The notes: generated by a model from the sequence alone, not told the origin. A DNA stretch of 64,000 bases from Streptomyces sp. ISL-98 (GCF_018614055.1 NZ_JAGGPB010000033.1:1-64000); one strand, 5' to 3'; shown: positions 38,530 through 47,567, counted from the first letter of the stretch. Translations and numbers: made by a program.

Positions 38530-38967
38530 ATGACTGAGAATCCTTCCGCACCGACCGTCGTCGAACCGATCTCGGACGTCTACCTGCAGTCACTGATCAT
38601 GATCTTGAACGAGGTCGGTGACGAAGCGCGGATGAGTAGCATCGTGCTTCAGACAGCAGGTGGAATGGTGCGAGGAACGTTGATCTCGTTCAGCGCATGG
38701 ACAAAGGCATGGGGCGATCAGTTGCGGGCTGCTAGCGGGAACGCCGCGCCGTTGGTCGCCGAACTCGACCAGTGGATCGACAACGCGTACGCCGAGCTGA
38801 ACGCCGAGCATGGTGATTGCCCGTCCGACGGGCTACCCAGCTACCTCCACCTTGCGGACGTGACCATTGTCCTTCCCGACGGCAACAAACTGACGGCCCC
38901 CCTCTGGCGTGGTCCGGTGCACGCAGTGACGGGCTGGACCCTAGGCCAAGCAGCACGCGCGGACTGA
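38530..38967 (+). CDS. GvpU-like gas vesicle accessory protein
   Basis: The product is 145 residues. The N-terminal half has VYLQSLIMILNEVGDEARMS, then a beta strand pair with GGMVRGTLIS. The C-terminal half has SYLHLADVTIVLPDG and PLWRGPVHAVTGWTLGQ. These are the hallmarks of GvpU-type proteins (a G-x-L-x-G-TLIS strand, an HL-x-D strand and a WRG-x-V-x-x-V-x-GWTLG end). It has no other gas vesicle genes near it. Its role here is unknown. Confidence 0.6.
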   Translation: MTENPSAPTVVEPISDVYLQSLIMILNEVGDEARMSSIVLQTAGGMVRGTLISFSAWTKAWGDQLRAASGNAAPLVAELDQWIDNAYAELNAEHGDCPSDGLPSYLHLADVTIVLPDGNKLTAPLWRGPVHAVTGWTLGQAARAD

Positions 38968-39426
38968 CTCTTCAGTTGGTGGTGACTCCTACTGCTATAG
39001 ATCGCATGACGGCAGGCAGGCTGCGCGGCCTCCGCGGCAGTTGAGAGTGATGGCGCCGCCTCTCCCTGCATCGCGGAAGCTCCGCGCTGCGTCCCCATCA
39101 GCCTTACGCACCGACACATGAACTCCCCGGGCGCCCAGCGAGTCGTGGATGAACACTGTGATTCGATGGCACGCGCTGCGAGGGGAAATACCGCTAGGAG
39201 GAATACGTACGCGGTACGAGCTCCACGTCTGGACGTCACGGTGGCCGACGTGCCCCAGTTCGGAGAAGGCACGGCACCCGCAGCTGGATGAGCAAGGCTT
39301 GCTCACCGGTCAGACGACCGGAGCAAGCCGGTCGGCAATGACGTGCGGATGGCAAGCGTCCGAAAGCCAGCTAGAGAATCTTGCGCGAGATGGCAGCACT
39401 TTTGGCCGCGCATTCGACTCCATGGT
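38968..39426. other. Gap upstream of the ECF sigma gene
   Basis: No gene is convincing in this interval; the frames that stay open on either strand lack plausible starts and ribosome binding sites. The sigma-gene frame becomes coding-like from GTG 39427 onward, as described under that gene. Confidence 0.35.
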
Positions 39427-39687
39427 GTGAACACAACTTTGGGGCAGTGGACGGGCTGGCTATGGCCGGCCGTCCAGCAGCCGCAGCCTTGGCTGGTGCT
39501 GTGTCTGGTTACCGCTCTTGCGGGCGCCTCCGCCTTCTTGGCCGAATGGCAGCGCAGAGCCACGCTCATTGCGCTGGTGAGAACTGCTCCGGCCGGCACG
39601 GTGGTGGTTCAAGGCCGCGGGCGAGGGGGCCCTGCCATGCAGGTACACGTCGGCGTTTCGTCAGAAGCTGATCAGGGGGAAACCGGT

Positions 39688-40266
39688 GTGACGCAAGGAG
39701 ATTCGAAAGCGGAGCAGGTGTCCGCGCTATGGGAGCGAGAAGCGGACGGGTTGCTTCGCTTCGCGATGGTGCGGGCCGGCTGTGACCAGGCCGCTGCCGA
39801 GGACCTGGTGCAGCAGACGTTCATGGCGGCTGTTCAGGCATGGGAGTCACTCGCAGGCCGTGAAGACGAGGAACGGCACAACTGGCTGCGCAGCGTGTGC
39901 CGCAACAAGTGGATCGACGGCATCCGGCGGGAGAGCAAACTGGAAAGTCTCCAACGGGATGTGGAACGGCTCTATGCCCGCATAGGGCCCGACCCTGCTG
40001 ACGCGGTCATCGCCCGTGACGATCTGGACCACTGCTTGCAAGTGATTCGAGAGTTTCCCTCCAGGCGCAGAGAGGTCGCCCTGCTGTACTTCATCGAGCA
40101 ACAGTCCGTGCTGCGCATCGCAGAGCTGCTGGACATTCAGCCATCGGGCGTGCGCAAGCACGTGGCCCAGGCCCGGCAGGCTCTATGCGCTGCTGCTGGG
40201 TGGACCTTCGACGAGGAGTCGGTGGAAACCGGCGCGTCGCGAGGGCGAGAGGAGGAGCAAGCATGA
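39688..40266 (+). CDS. ECF-type sigma factor
   Basis: GTG 39688 follows a GGGGG-A-A-A site and gives 192 residues. Region 2 (LLRFAMVRAGCDQAAAEDLVQQTFMAA, NWLRSVCRNKWIDGIRR) and region 4 (FPSRRREVALLYFIEQQSVL with an HTH) are both present. The same frame is open back to 39343; from GTG 39427 it encodes a membrane segment (PWLVLCLVTALAGASAFLAE) and a linker, so a membrane-tethered version of about 280 residues is possible. The stop overlaps the start of the excisionase-like gene, so the pair is cotranscribed. No anti-sigma factor is adjacent. Confidence 0.8.
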   Translation: MTQGDSKAEQVSALWEREADGLLRFAMVRAGCDQAAAEDLVQQTFMAAVQAWESLAGREDEERHNWLRSVCRNKWIDGIRRESKLESLQRDVERLYARIGPDPADAVIARDDLDHCLQVIREFPSRRREVALLYFIEQQSVLRIAELLDIQPSGVRKHVAQARQALCAAAGWTFDEESVETGASRGREEEQA

Positions 40267-40745
40267 CGGACAACGGACAGAGCAGCTCCATCGACACCGA
40301 CATCATGATCGGCAACCTGTTGCACCAGGCCGAAACCGCGGTATCAATCGACACCGAGCGCCTGGACCGGGGCAAGCAGCGACTGCTCGACTGGATGGCA
40401 AAGACCGAGGCACGCCCCACCTCAACGGCTTCACGACTTGCTGAGGACGGCGAAACCCCGGGGGCGGCGGAAGGCCCAAGTCGGCGTACAGACGACCGCC
40501 CCACACACCCGGCAACGGGGGAAAGTGGCGCGGCACACCGTGAACGCCCTCTTGGCCAGGTGGTCTTCTTGACCGTCGCGGAAGTCTCCTCAGTGATGCG
40601 TGTTTCCAGGATGACGGTGTACCGGCTGGTTCACACTGGACACCTGCCCGCTATACGCGTGGGCCGGTCCTTCCGCGTCCCGGAACAAGCGGTCCACGAG
40701 TACTTGCGGGACAGCGCGTCTATCGAATCTCTCGACCGGCCCTGA
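40263..40745 (+). CDS. Excisionase/BldC-like HTH protein
   Basis: The product is 160 residues from ATG 40263, overlapping the sigma stop. The first 95 residues are polar and probably disordered. The C-terminal 60 form a MerR-type winged HTH (FLTVAEVSSVMRVSRMTVYR, then VHTGHLPAIRVGRSFRVPE) as in excisionase-family and BldC proteins. It may modulate the sigma factor's promoters or act as a recombination directionality factor; cotranscription with a sigma factor favours the former. The IS3 element lies 65 bases downstream. Confidence 0.75.
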   Translation: MTDNGQSSSIDTDIMIGNLLHQAETAVSIDTERLDRGKQRLLDWMAKTEARPTSTASRLAEDGETPGAAEGPSRRTDDRPTHPATGESGAAHRERPLGQVVFLTVAEVSSVMRVSRMTVYRLVHTGHLPAIRVGRSFRVPEQAVHEYLRDSASIESLDRP

Positions 40746-40843
40746 CGCATGCTTTCCCGGGCGAACACCCGCCCGGGAAGCCGCCAGTCCTGTAAAGCGG
40801 CCTTCCGCCAGATGAGGTTCCCCCGTTGTGCGGGAGGTGCTGA

Positions 40844-41797
40844 TCAGCTGGTCAGGGAGGGGTGACGGGGTTTCAGGTTCGCTTGTTCGGCCGACGCCTG
40901 GTCGGTGTAGTACTTCTCCTCGAACTCGATGGGGCTGAGCCAGCCGAGCCGGGCTTGGATGCGCCGGCCGTTATAGAAGCCGTCGATGTACTCGAAGAGT
41001 GCAAGGTTCGCCTCGGCGCGGGTGGCGAAGACGCGGTCGCGGACGCACTCGGTCTTGATCAGTATCCACAGGTTCTCGGCCAGAGCGTTGTCGTAGGAGT
41101 CCCCGACTGACCCCATGGACGCCTCAATTCCCGCTCGCAGCAGGCGTGTTGTGAGCTTGATGGATGTGTATTGACAGCCATGGTCCGCGTGGTGAATGAG
41201 CTGTCCGGGCTCGACCTCCCGGCTGGCCAGGGCGTACTCCAGCGAGGACAGGACCAGGTCCGCGTCCGCGCGGGCCGAGGTCTCCCAGGCGACGACGCGG
41301 CGGGAGAACGCGTCGCGGATCGCGGACAGCCACAGAGGGCCTTCGCTGGTGGAGACCATGGTGAGGTCGGTGACCCAGAGCCGGTTCGGTGCGAGTGCGG
41401 TGAAGTCGCGCTGCACCAGGTCCGGGGCCAGGGTGGCCTTGGGATCCCGGCGCGTGAAGCCCGTGCGGCGCGGGCTGATGCCCGCGAGGCCGTCCTCGCG
41501 CATCAGGCGCTCGACCCGCTTGCGGCCGACGTGCAGGCCCTCACGCTTCAGAACGGCGTGCACGCGCGGTGAGCCGTAAATCCCGCCGGAGTCGGCATGG
41601 ATCCGCTGAATCTTCTCCGTCAGCTCAGCGTCCTGGCGGCGCCGCTCGCACGGCTCCCTCTCGGCGCGGCGCCAGCGGTAGTAGGTGGAGGAGGCGATGT
41701 GCAGTTCCCGAAGTACGGGCTCGACTCCCAGATGAGGGTGCTCGTCGAGGAGCGTGGTCACCTGGGCCGGGTCGGGTCGAGCTGCGCGGCGAAAAAA
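40844..41797 (-). CDS. IS3-family transposase OrfB (frameshift product)
   Basis: This frame follows OrfA by a -1 slip at a run of six T (41792-41797 on the minus strand). Alone, it could start at GTG 41761. The DDE catalytic residues are in LWVTDLTMVS, HHADHGCQYTS and NALAENLWILIKTE. An N-terminal HTH_21-type segment (SSTYYRWRR) and KRVERLMREDGLAG precede the integrase core. It encodes the strand-transfer domain of the OrfAB transposase. Confidence 0.9.
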   Translation of the reverse strand, partial: FFRRAARPDPAQVTTLLDEHPHLGVEPVLRELHIASSTYYRWRRAEREPCERRRQDAELTEKIQRIHADSGGIYGSPRVHAVLKREGLHVGRKRVERLMREDGLAGISPRRTGFTRRDPKATLAPDLVQRDFTALAPNRLWVTDLTMVSTSEGPLWLSAIRDAFSRRVVAWETSARADADLVLSSLEYALASREVEPGQLIHHADHGCQYTSIKLTTRLLRAGIEASMGSVGDSYDNALAENLWILIKTECVRDRVFATRAEANLALFEYIDGFYNGRRIQARLGWLSPIEFEEKYYTDQASAEQANLKPRHPSLTS

Positions 41798-42066
41798 GCC
41801 GAGGCGGTCCGCAGGACTTCGTTCGCCCGCTTGAGCTGGGCGTTCTCCTTGCGCAGGGCCGCGAGTTCCTCGCGCTCGCCGGTGGTCAGCCGGTCGTCGC
41901 GTTCGCCGGCATCGGCCTCGGCCTGACGGATCCAGGTCCGCAGGGCCTCGGGATGGACTCCGAGGTCGACGGCCAGCCGCTTGATCTGCGGCTTCGGTTC
42001 GGTGGTGCGATACATCCGCACCGCACGCTCGCGCAACTCCAGCGGATACTTTCTGGGGGCAGCCAT
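41758..42066 (-). CDS. IS3-family OrfA
   Basis: The product is 102 residues from ATG 42066. It has an HTH (LELRERAVRMYRTTEPKPQI, then LGVHPEALRTWIRQAE) and a leucine-zipper coiled coil (REELAALRKENAQLKRANEV) for multimerisation, and ends 13 codons past the slippery T6. It binds the inverted repeats and regulates transposition. Confidence 0.88.
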   Translation of the reverse strand: MAAPRKYPLELRERAVRMYRTTEPKPQIKRLAVDLGVHPEALRTWIRQAEADAGERDDRLTTGEREELAALRKENAQLKRANEVLRTASAFFAAQLDPTRPR

Positions 42067-42233
42067 GGTCAAAGGTCCTCTCATGAGTCCCATCTGACCC
42101 TCTGTCAGCCTCCGCCGCATCTCGGGGGAACCTCAAGACCGTACGACAACTGGCGGGCCACAGCGCGCTGAGCCCGACTGCACGGGCGCGTCTCTGGGCC
42201 CGAACGCCGATTCAGAGGCGCCAGGGCAGGGGT

Positions 42234-42262
42234 GTCAGGGACTGAAGCCTCCAGTCCCTGAC
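42234..42262 (-). terminator. Hairpin downstream of the HNH nuclease gene
   Basis: GTCAGGGACTG and CAGTCCCTGAC form a perfect 11-bp stem with a seven-base loop, between the IS element and the 3' end of the minus-strand nuclease gene at 42417. Confidence 0.5.
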
Positions 42263-42416
42263 CGCGAGCGCCGCCGGAAGTGGCGTGCTCGTTGTGCCCG
42301 CTGAAGGCGGTGGCGTTCGCCGGGGGCGCCCGGCCAGGGCTCCGCAGCGGCCCAAGGAAGGAGAACGCCCCCTGTCGCCGTGAAGCAAGGCCGGACAGGG
42401 TGCGTCGGCGTTTCGC

Positions 42417-43076
42417 CTACGGGGCGGGTTCGAAGTGGACGTCGGTGGTCGGGCACTGCTCGGCAAGGTTGAGCAGCTCGGCCTGTTCCTGCGGGTCGAT
42501 GGTCAGGTTCCAGCGGAGCTTGGTTCCGGTCCATTCGGCGGCGTACTGGCAGTGGACTTCGACGCTGGGCGGCATCCAGGTGCCGGGGTCCTGGTCGGAC
42601 TTGCTGCGGTTGGACCTGGCGGTGACGCCGACCAGTGAGGTGGGGGCTGTCAGATCGTTGGCGTATGCCTCGCGGCGCTGCGCGGTCCACGCTGATGCGC
42701 CGGAATCCCACGATTCGGCGAGCGGCACCATGTGGTCGATGTCGATGCCGGAGGGGCCCGATACCGTCGTCGCGTCGTAGTACGAGAACCAGGTGCCGCC
42801 GGAGAGCTTGCACCCGGGGCCGACGGTTGGCGGCTCGACTGCCTCGGCAATCAGTACCTCGTTGCGGGTGTTGCAGCCGTCCGAAGGGTTCTGTCCGGCG
42901 TTCCAGTGGCGGAACTTGTCGCGCGTGTAACCCTCGCGGGATTCATCGGCGAGGTCGAGCTGGTGGACCGCGACGCTGAGCGGAAGCATCTCGGCGGCGT
43001 GCGCCGAGGGGGACATGGTGACGGGCAGGATGGCGAGCGCGGCGGCCGTAGCGGCGCGCAACAGGTTCTTGATCAC
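42417..43076 (-). CDS. Secreted HNH-family endonuclease (DUF1524-like)
   Basis: GTG 43076 gives 219 residues beginning with a signal peptide (KNLLRAATAAALAILPVTM, cleavage likely after SAHA). The mature protein has the GmrSD/DUF1524-type HNH core: IDIDHMVPLAESW, then NDLTAPTSLVGVTARSNRSK, D-P-x-x-W and HCQYAAEW. Two Cys pairs suggest disulfides suited to the outside of the cell. Such proteins degrade extracellular DNA. It is a single gene, with the upstream hypothetical gene 129 bases away on the same strand. Confidence 0.82.
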   Translation of the reverse strand: MIKNLLRAATAAALAILPVTMSPSAHAAEMLPLSVAVHQLDLADESREGYTRDKFRHWNAGQNPSDGCNTRNEVLIAEAVEPPTVGPGCKLSGGTWFSYYDATTVSGPSGIDIDHMVPLAESWDSGASAWTAQRREAYANDLTAPTSLVGVTARSNRSKSDQDPGTWMPPSVEVHCQYAAEWTGTKLRWNLTIDPQEQAELLNLAEQCPTTDVHFEPAP

Positions 43077-43204
43077 GCAAGTAGGAATAGCGCTGTACGA
43101 GCCGCCAGGTGACCAGGATGCCAGGCTGCTCACCCGCCCGGGTGGTGTGGTTCACCGAAGAATCGATGCCCCTGTCCCGTGAGAAGAGGGAGGGTGAAGT
43201 CTTC

Positions 43205-43927
43205 TCACACGTTCCGAATCTTCGGCGCCTGCCGGTTGTGCCGTCTCAACGGGAATGCATGACGGGTCGTAATGACAGCCCTCTGACCTGCGAGGATGCA
43301 TTCTGTGCCGTCGGCGGGGGAGAGGGCCCCGGCGGGGACTTGGGCGGCGCGGGGCCCGGTGAGCCGGATGCGGACATCCAGCAGCGGGTTTCTCTGGTGG
43401 CTGACTGCGGTGAGGTGGACGGACAACGGGGGCCGGGCCCGCCCGGACGCGGTGCGCGGTGCCTGCTGCACGTCTGCCCACACCACCGCGAGGTCCCGTT
43501 GGGACAACAGTTCTCGGGCCCATGCTGCGAGCGCGGAACGCTGTTCGCGCAGACGTAACTGAAAGGCGCGGGCCTGGGCGATATGGCGGCACATCGGACA
43601 CAGGGGACGGCTGTCGTACTCGGTCAGCGGCTGTTGGCAGTGGGCGCCGCATTCCGGGCACTGCCGGGGCTCCGTGCGCCGGGCGGCGGCCGCCGCGAGC
43701 TGCCGGGCGCTGGAACTGGTGGGCCGGGAGTAGGCGAGGGCGTACAGCTCGGTGCGCTCGGATTTTCCCCGGTAGTTGAGCGCGTTGACGTAGGCGCTCG
43801 GCGGCCCCTCGGGGCTGCGGGGCAGGTCACAGCGGGCGAGTTGGGTGCGGGTGGCCAGGATGCGCGGCGGCACGTGCCGCCATCCTTCGTAGGTCACCGG
43901 CTCGGCCGGGGGAGTCTCGGTTGTCAT
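43205..43927 (-). CDS. Hypothetical protein with zinc ribbon (240 aa)
   Basis: The product starts at ATG 43927. A Cys-x2-Cys pair (CPECGAHC) and a second (CPMC) 25 residues later form a probable zinc ribbon near residues 90-115, followed by an Arg/Leu-rich helix (ARAFQLRLREQRSALAAWAR). The rest has no recognisable motif. It is divergent from the tap-like gene and may share its control region. I do not recognise the family. Confidence 0.6.
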   Translation of the reverse strand: MTTETPPAEPVTYEGWRHVPPRILATRTQLARCDLPRSPEGPPSAYVNALNYRGKSERTELYALAYSRPTSSSARQLAAAAARRTEPRQCPECGAHCQQPLTEYDSRPLCPMCRHIAQARAFQLRLREQRSALAAWARELLSQRDLAVVWADVQQAPRTASGRARPPLSVHLTAVSHQRNPLLDVRIRLTGPRAAQVPAGALSPADGTECILAGQRAVITTRHAFPLRRHNRQAPKIRNV

Positions 43928-44249
43928 GCTGCCTTCCTGCTCAGGCGGGGGTTTTGGGCGTGCCGACGGTGGCCGGTGGCATCTGGGGCGACAACGGGCT
44001 GACGTGCTTGGTCCTTGGCGATGTCAGTAAGTCTGGCAGCCGGCAGCCGGGCCTGGACGTCGATTCCGCCATGTCAGCAGACCGGGACACCTCACCTGGC
44101 CAAGATGTACTGCCTTCTACGCCCATCCACATTACATTTCAAGCTAGATGCAACATGCTGTTCTTACAGGTGAGTTGAGGGCAAGTCGGGGTCTGACATT
44201 GAAGTGGTGCGATAGGGTGGCATTACATTTTGGAGTGTGAGGGGAAGCG
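43928..44249. promoter_or_regulatory. Divergent control region with repeated CATTACATTT
   Basis: The 322 bases between the divergent genes are unusually AT-rich near their plus-strand end. CATTACATTT occurs at 44130-44139 and again at 44221-44230, the second copy only 20 bases before the tap-like ATG and overlapping its leader. The repeats are plausible operator half-sites, possibly for the Phd-like N-terminus of the Tap-like protein. The ribosome binding site GAGGGGAAG precedes the ATG. Confidence 0.45.
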
Positions 44250-47200
44250 ATGGCTGCCGCTGCAGAGCTGGACTCGGATTCATCCGTGGGGGTGGACAAG
44301 GCGCGTGGTTCGTTCACGAAGCTCGTGGCTCAGGCCGAGGACGGCCACGCCACGCGCCTGAGTCATGAACGGACCGGGCACAGTGCGCTGCTGGCGCCGG
44401 TGTCGCGGCTCGGGTCCGATGTTGTGGCGACGTTGCGGAGGGTGTCTTTGACGGAGGCCCGTCCCCGGCTGGGGGCCCTGGTCGAAGAGGCAGCGGACGG
44501 GGCGCCGTGCGTGCTGGAGCGGCGGGGGGCGGCGGTGGCCGTGCTGCTTGCCGACCTCAAGGTGCCAGAGTCCGCGCCGGTGGCGGACAAGCGGCGGCCC
44601 AAGCCCGCCCTGCTTGCTGATGTCCTGCGTTCGACTGCTGCTGACGAGCCGGATGCGGGGTTGTCGTTCGGTATGCCGTCGCTGGACGCCGCGGTGCGGG
44701 GGCTGACCGCTGGGCGGCTGGTCGTGCTCGCAGCCGCCCCCGGCGCGGGGGGCAGTCTTCTGGCGGCGGCCGCTGGGCGCACCACCGCTATCGGTCAGCA
44801 ACGGCCGGTTCTCTATGCGGCCTCGGGGCTACGGCGCGACGACGTGGCAGCCAGGATGGTGGCCGGGCACCTCACGCTGGACTATCAACAGCTGCGCACC
44901 CGCACCCTGGCGCCGGAGCAGCAGCAGGCAGCGGACGCGTACGCTGCCCGCCTCCACGCCCCCCTCTACATTGACGACGACTCACTGCTGACAGCGGAGT
45001 TGGTCACGGAGAGCGCTTCGTGCATGGGCGAGGTCGCGCTGGTAGTCGTTGACCGGCTTCAGTTCCACGAGCGGCAGGGCGTCGCTCTGTCAGGCGGCGC
45101 CCTGCCGTCGGCCGCCCGCGCTCTGGTGGCGCTGGCCAGCCGCCTGCACGTGCCGGTCCTGGCCGTGCTGGACACCGATGACCCGCAGGCCCTCGCCTCG
45201 TTGCACCCCGACGTCACCCTCACCCTGACCCGCAAGGGTGCCCGTGCCGAAGTCGCCGTATGGGAACGCGACTTCGGCACGGTGGCCACCGTGCGCCTGC
45301 ATGCCGAACTCGCCCGTGCCCGGTTCACCGAACTGGACGCGACGGCAACCGATACGGGCGAACGAGCAGAAGACGGCTCGCAGCTCACGCCCGTCCCCGT
45401 CCTCGCGGGCGTCCAGGCCAAGCAGAGCCCTGTGTCGGAGCCCGCCGGAGCTCCGGCCCAGGCTGCGGGGCCACAGCGGGCCGCCACCACGGTCCCACCG
45501 GCCCGCGAGAACTCCGTGCACACGTCCGCTGTTGTGGCGCCCGGGGGCCTCGCTGCTGAGCAGGAAGCGCCCACCTCGCGCCGTCCCGGCGACTGGCCCG
45601 CCGGTACCGCCCGCCCGGCCACCGCCCCCGCCCCCGCTGCTGCGCCCGCCGCTCCGGCCCCCGCCCCTGACTGTGCTGTCGGGGCCGTGGCCACTTCGGC
45701 GGTCAGCGCGGAGGGTGTGAACGAGCAAGAACAGCACGAGGCCCCGGACTCCTCGCGCAAGAGCCGCCGCTTCGACTACGGGCCTTTCGCCGTTCTGGAC
45801 GGTGAGGGCTCCGCCTACCTCGCGGGCGGACGCTCCCAGGCGTGCAAGGCGACAACGCTTGTGGAGATGGCGCAGTGGGCCCTCGCCCGGCCCTTCGGCA
45901 CCCCTCGCGCCACGCCCTACGCCGCAGACAGGGACCCCCTGATCGTCCTGATGCCCAAGGCCGCCGAGCTCCTCGGGCTCCCCGCTCTCCCGGATGCGCG
46001 CACCCGAGCCCTGCCCGTCGGCCATCCGCTCCTCGACGAGATCACCGACGCGGGCTGGCAGACAACCCGGCGCGGTGACGACCCGTGGTTCAGCTCATGG
46101 CCCAGGGTCTACCAGCCGATGAAGGGCGCACAGCGCGAGCGCCGTTCGGTGCAGTTCGCCATCCTCTCCTGGGGTGCGCTGAGCAAGGACGGCTGGCCGC
46201 TGCCGTACGACGACGAGAGCGGCGACTTCACCGTGCCCGTCACCGACGTCGTCGCGTTCCTCGACGCCTACAGCCACGCCGGCACCACCCCGGTCAGCTC
46301 CGCCGCCGCCACCTCGCAGGAGCTGATGAAACAGCTGCGCCCCAGGACCCGGCCCTGGAACTACGCGCAACCCGGCGAGCAGCCGGACGTGCGCCCGGCG
46401 TGGGTGAAGGGCGCCCTGCACGCCGCGGTCGACCCGGCCCCGTGCGAGGTGCCCCCCGAGCACCCGCTCGCCCGCGACCGCACCGATCCTTCGCAGGCCC
46501 TCAACGAGGAGGCCTGGTCCTGGTGGCGGATGCCCACCAACGCTGAGCGGGCGCTGGGCAATGTGGTGACGGTTGACGTGTCGTGCGCCTTCGGCGCAGG
46601 CGCCAACCGCACCACGGTGGGACTGTGCGCCCCCTACCACCTGCCGGAGGCACGCTTCGACAAGAAGCTGCCCGGCAGCTGGTACGACGACCTGTCCCAG
46701 GTCCGGATCCCGAAGGGCCTGCCGAACCCCTTCACCCCGGACGGCAAGACACCCACCGGTCCCGGCTGGTACGAGACCCGCAGCATCGGCTACGCCATCG
46801 AACTGGGTCACCGGCCGGGCCTGCTTCAGGCGTGGGTGCGTCCCTCCGCAGAGCAGGCGGCGGTTCTGGGCATCGCACCGCACCCGCCGATGCTCATCGA
46901 CCCCGACGAGGACGGCCACAGCAAGTACCCGCCCGTCCCGCCGTTCGGCAACGGCAACTACCTCACGCCCTGGTACGAGCACCTGCGCGACGGCCTGATG
47001 GCCACCTACGCACGCCTGGGCATCGACGCCAGGCAAAAGGGCGAGGACCCCGCCGCCTACGACCAGCGGTTCCTGGCCGCCATGGCCCGCCTGGAAGACG
47101 AAGAGTTCCGCGCACGGCACGCGACCGACCTGCAGGTCCTCAGGGCGGTCAAGGCCACGTTCAAGTCCGGCATCGGCAAGTTCCGGGAGCGCGACCGGCG

Positions 47201-47567
47201 CACCGGAGGCCGCTCCCGCGACCCCCACTCTCCCTGGCCGGCGCTGAAGAGCCCGCAGTGGCGGCCGGACATCCGGGCCGCGATCATCGCCCGCTCCCGG
47301 GTCAACATGCACCGCAAGATCCTCGCGACCATGGAAGCCACCGGCGCGGTGCCGCTCGCGATCCGCACCGACGCCATCACCTACGCCTCGGCCACCGACG
47401 ACATCCTGGGACTGGTCGGGCACAAGGGCGGCTTCACCCTCGGCCCCAACCCCGGCTACGTGAAGCCAGAACCCGTCCACACCATGGACTGGTACCTGCA
47501 CTACGCCGACAAGAACATCAACCCCGCCTCCAAGATCAAGCACCTCGACAGCGACGGAGACGAGTGA
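44250..47567 (+). CDS. tap: Tap-like telomere-associated protein with Phd and DnaB-like N-terminal module
   Basis: The product is 1105 residues. The C-terminal part (about 505-1095) matches the conserved region of Streptomyces Tap: FDYGPFAVLDGEGSAY, VSCAFGAGANRTTVGL, FDKKLPGSWYDDLS, PNPFTPDG and INPASKIKHL. Tap recruits the terminal protein to telomere 3' overhangs. The N-terminus is not the usual HTH. Residues 14-105 hold two Phd/YefM-like segments (the second VSLTEARPRLGALVEEAADG), and 138-350 a RecA fold like DnaB (Walker B ALVVVDRLQ), but its P-loop reads APGAGGSL, with Gly for the essential Lys. An Ala/Pro linker joins the halves. The stop overlaps the tpg start. Confidence 0.82.
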   Translation: MAAAAELDSDSSVGVDKARGSFTKLVAQAEDGHATRLSHERTGHSALLAPVSRLGSDVVATLRRVSLTEARPRLGALVEEAADGAPCVLERRGAAVAVLLADLKVPESAPVADKRRPKPALLADVLRSTAADEPDAGLSFGMPSLDAAVRGLTAGRLVVLAAAPGAGGSLLAAAAGRTTAIGQQRPVLYAASGLRRDDVAARMVAGHLTLDYQQLRTRTLAPEQQQAADAYAARLHAPLYIDDDSLLTAELVTESASCMGEVALVVVDRLQFHERQGVALSGGALPSAARALVALASRLHVPVLAVLDTDDPQALASLHPDVTLTLTRKGARAEVAVWERDFGTVATVRLHAELARARFTELDATATDTGERAEDGSQLTPVPVLAGVQAKQSPVSEPAGAPAQAAGPQRAATTVPPARENSVHTSAVVAPGGLAAEQEAPTSRRPGDWPAGTARPATAPAPAAAPAAPAPAPDCAVGAVATSAVSAEGVNEQEQHEAPDSSRKSRRFDYGPFAVLDGEGSAYLAGGRSQACKATTLVEMAQWALARPFGTPRATPYAADRDPLIVLMPKAAELLGLPALPDARTRALPVGHPLLDEITDAGWQTTRRGDDPWFSSWPRVYQPMKGAQRERRSVQFAILSWGALSKDGWPLPYDDESGDFTVPVTDVVAFLDAYSHAGTTPVSSAAATSQELMKQLRPRTRPWNYAQPGEQPDVRPAWVKGALHAAVDPAPCEVPPEHPLARDRTDPSQALNEEAWSWWRMPTNAERALGNVVTVDVSCAFGAGANRTTVGLCAPYHLPEARFDKKLPGSWYDDLSQVRIPKGLPNPFTPDGKTPTGPGWYETRSIGYAIELGHRPGLLQAWVRPSAEQAAVLGIAPHPPMLIDPDEDGHSKYPPVPPFGNGNYLTPWYEHLRDGLMATYARLGIDARQKGEDPAAYDQRFLAAMARLEDEEFRARHATDLQVLRAVKATFKSGIGKFRERDRRTGGRSRDPHSPWPALKSPQWRPDIRAAIIARSRVNMHRKILATMEATGAVPLAIRTDAITYASATDDILGLVGHKGGFTLGPNPGYVKPEPVHTMDWYLHYADKNINPASKIKHLDSDGDE

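Larger units (their letters stand above)
40813..42135 (-). mobile_element. IS3-family insertion sequence, complete, 1323 bp
   Basis: The ends are imperfect inverted repeats: TGAGGTTCCCCCG at 40813-40825 and its complement at 42123-42135, with further matching inside. The flanks carry the same three bases, AGA, at 40810-40812 and 42136-42138, a 3-bp target duplication as expected for IS3-type elements. Two overlapping genes on the minus strand encode the transposase by -1 frameshift. Sharp ends and an intact duplication indicate a recent insertion. Confidence 0.9.

Noticed and set aside
42139..42240. Plus frame TVRQLAGHSALS resembling an integrase C-terminus next to the IS3 element
   Set aside because: The nucleophile Tyr and the upstream catalytic motifs are absent, and the match is too short to call.
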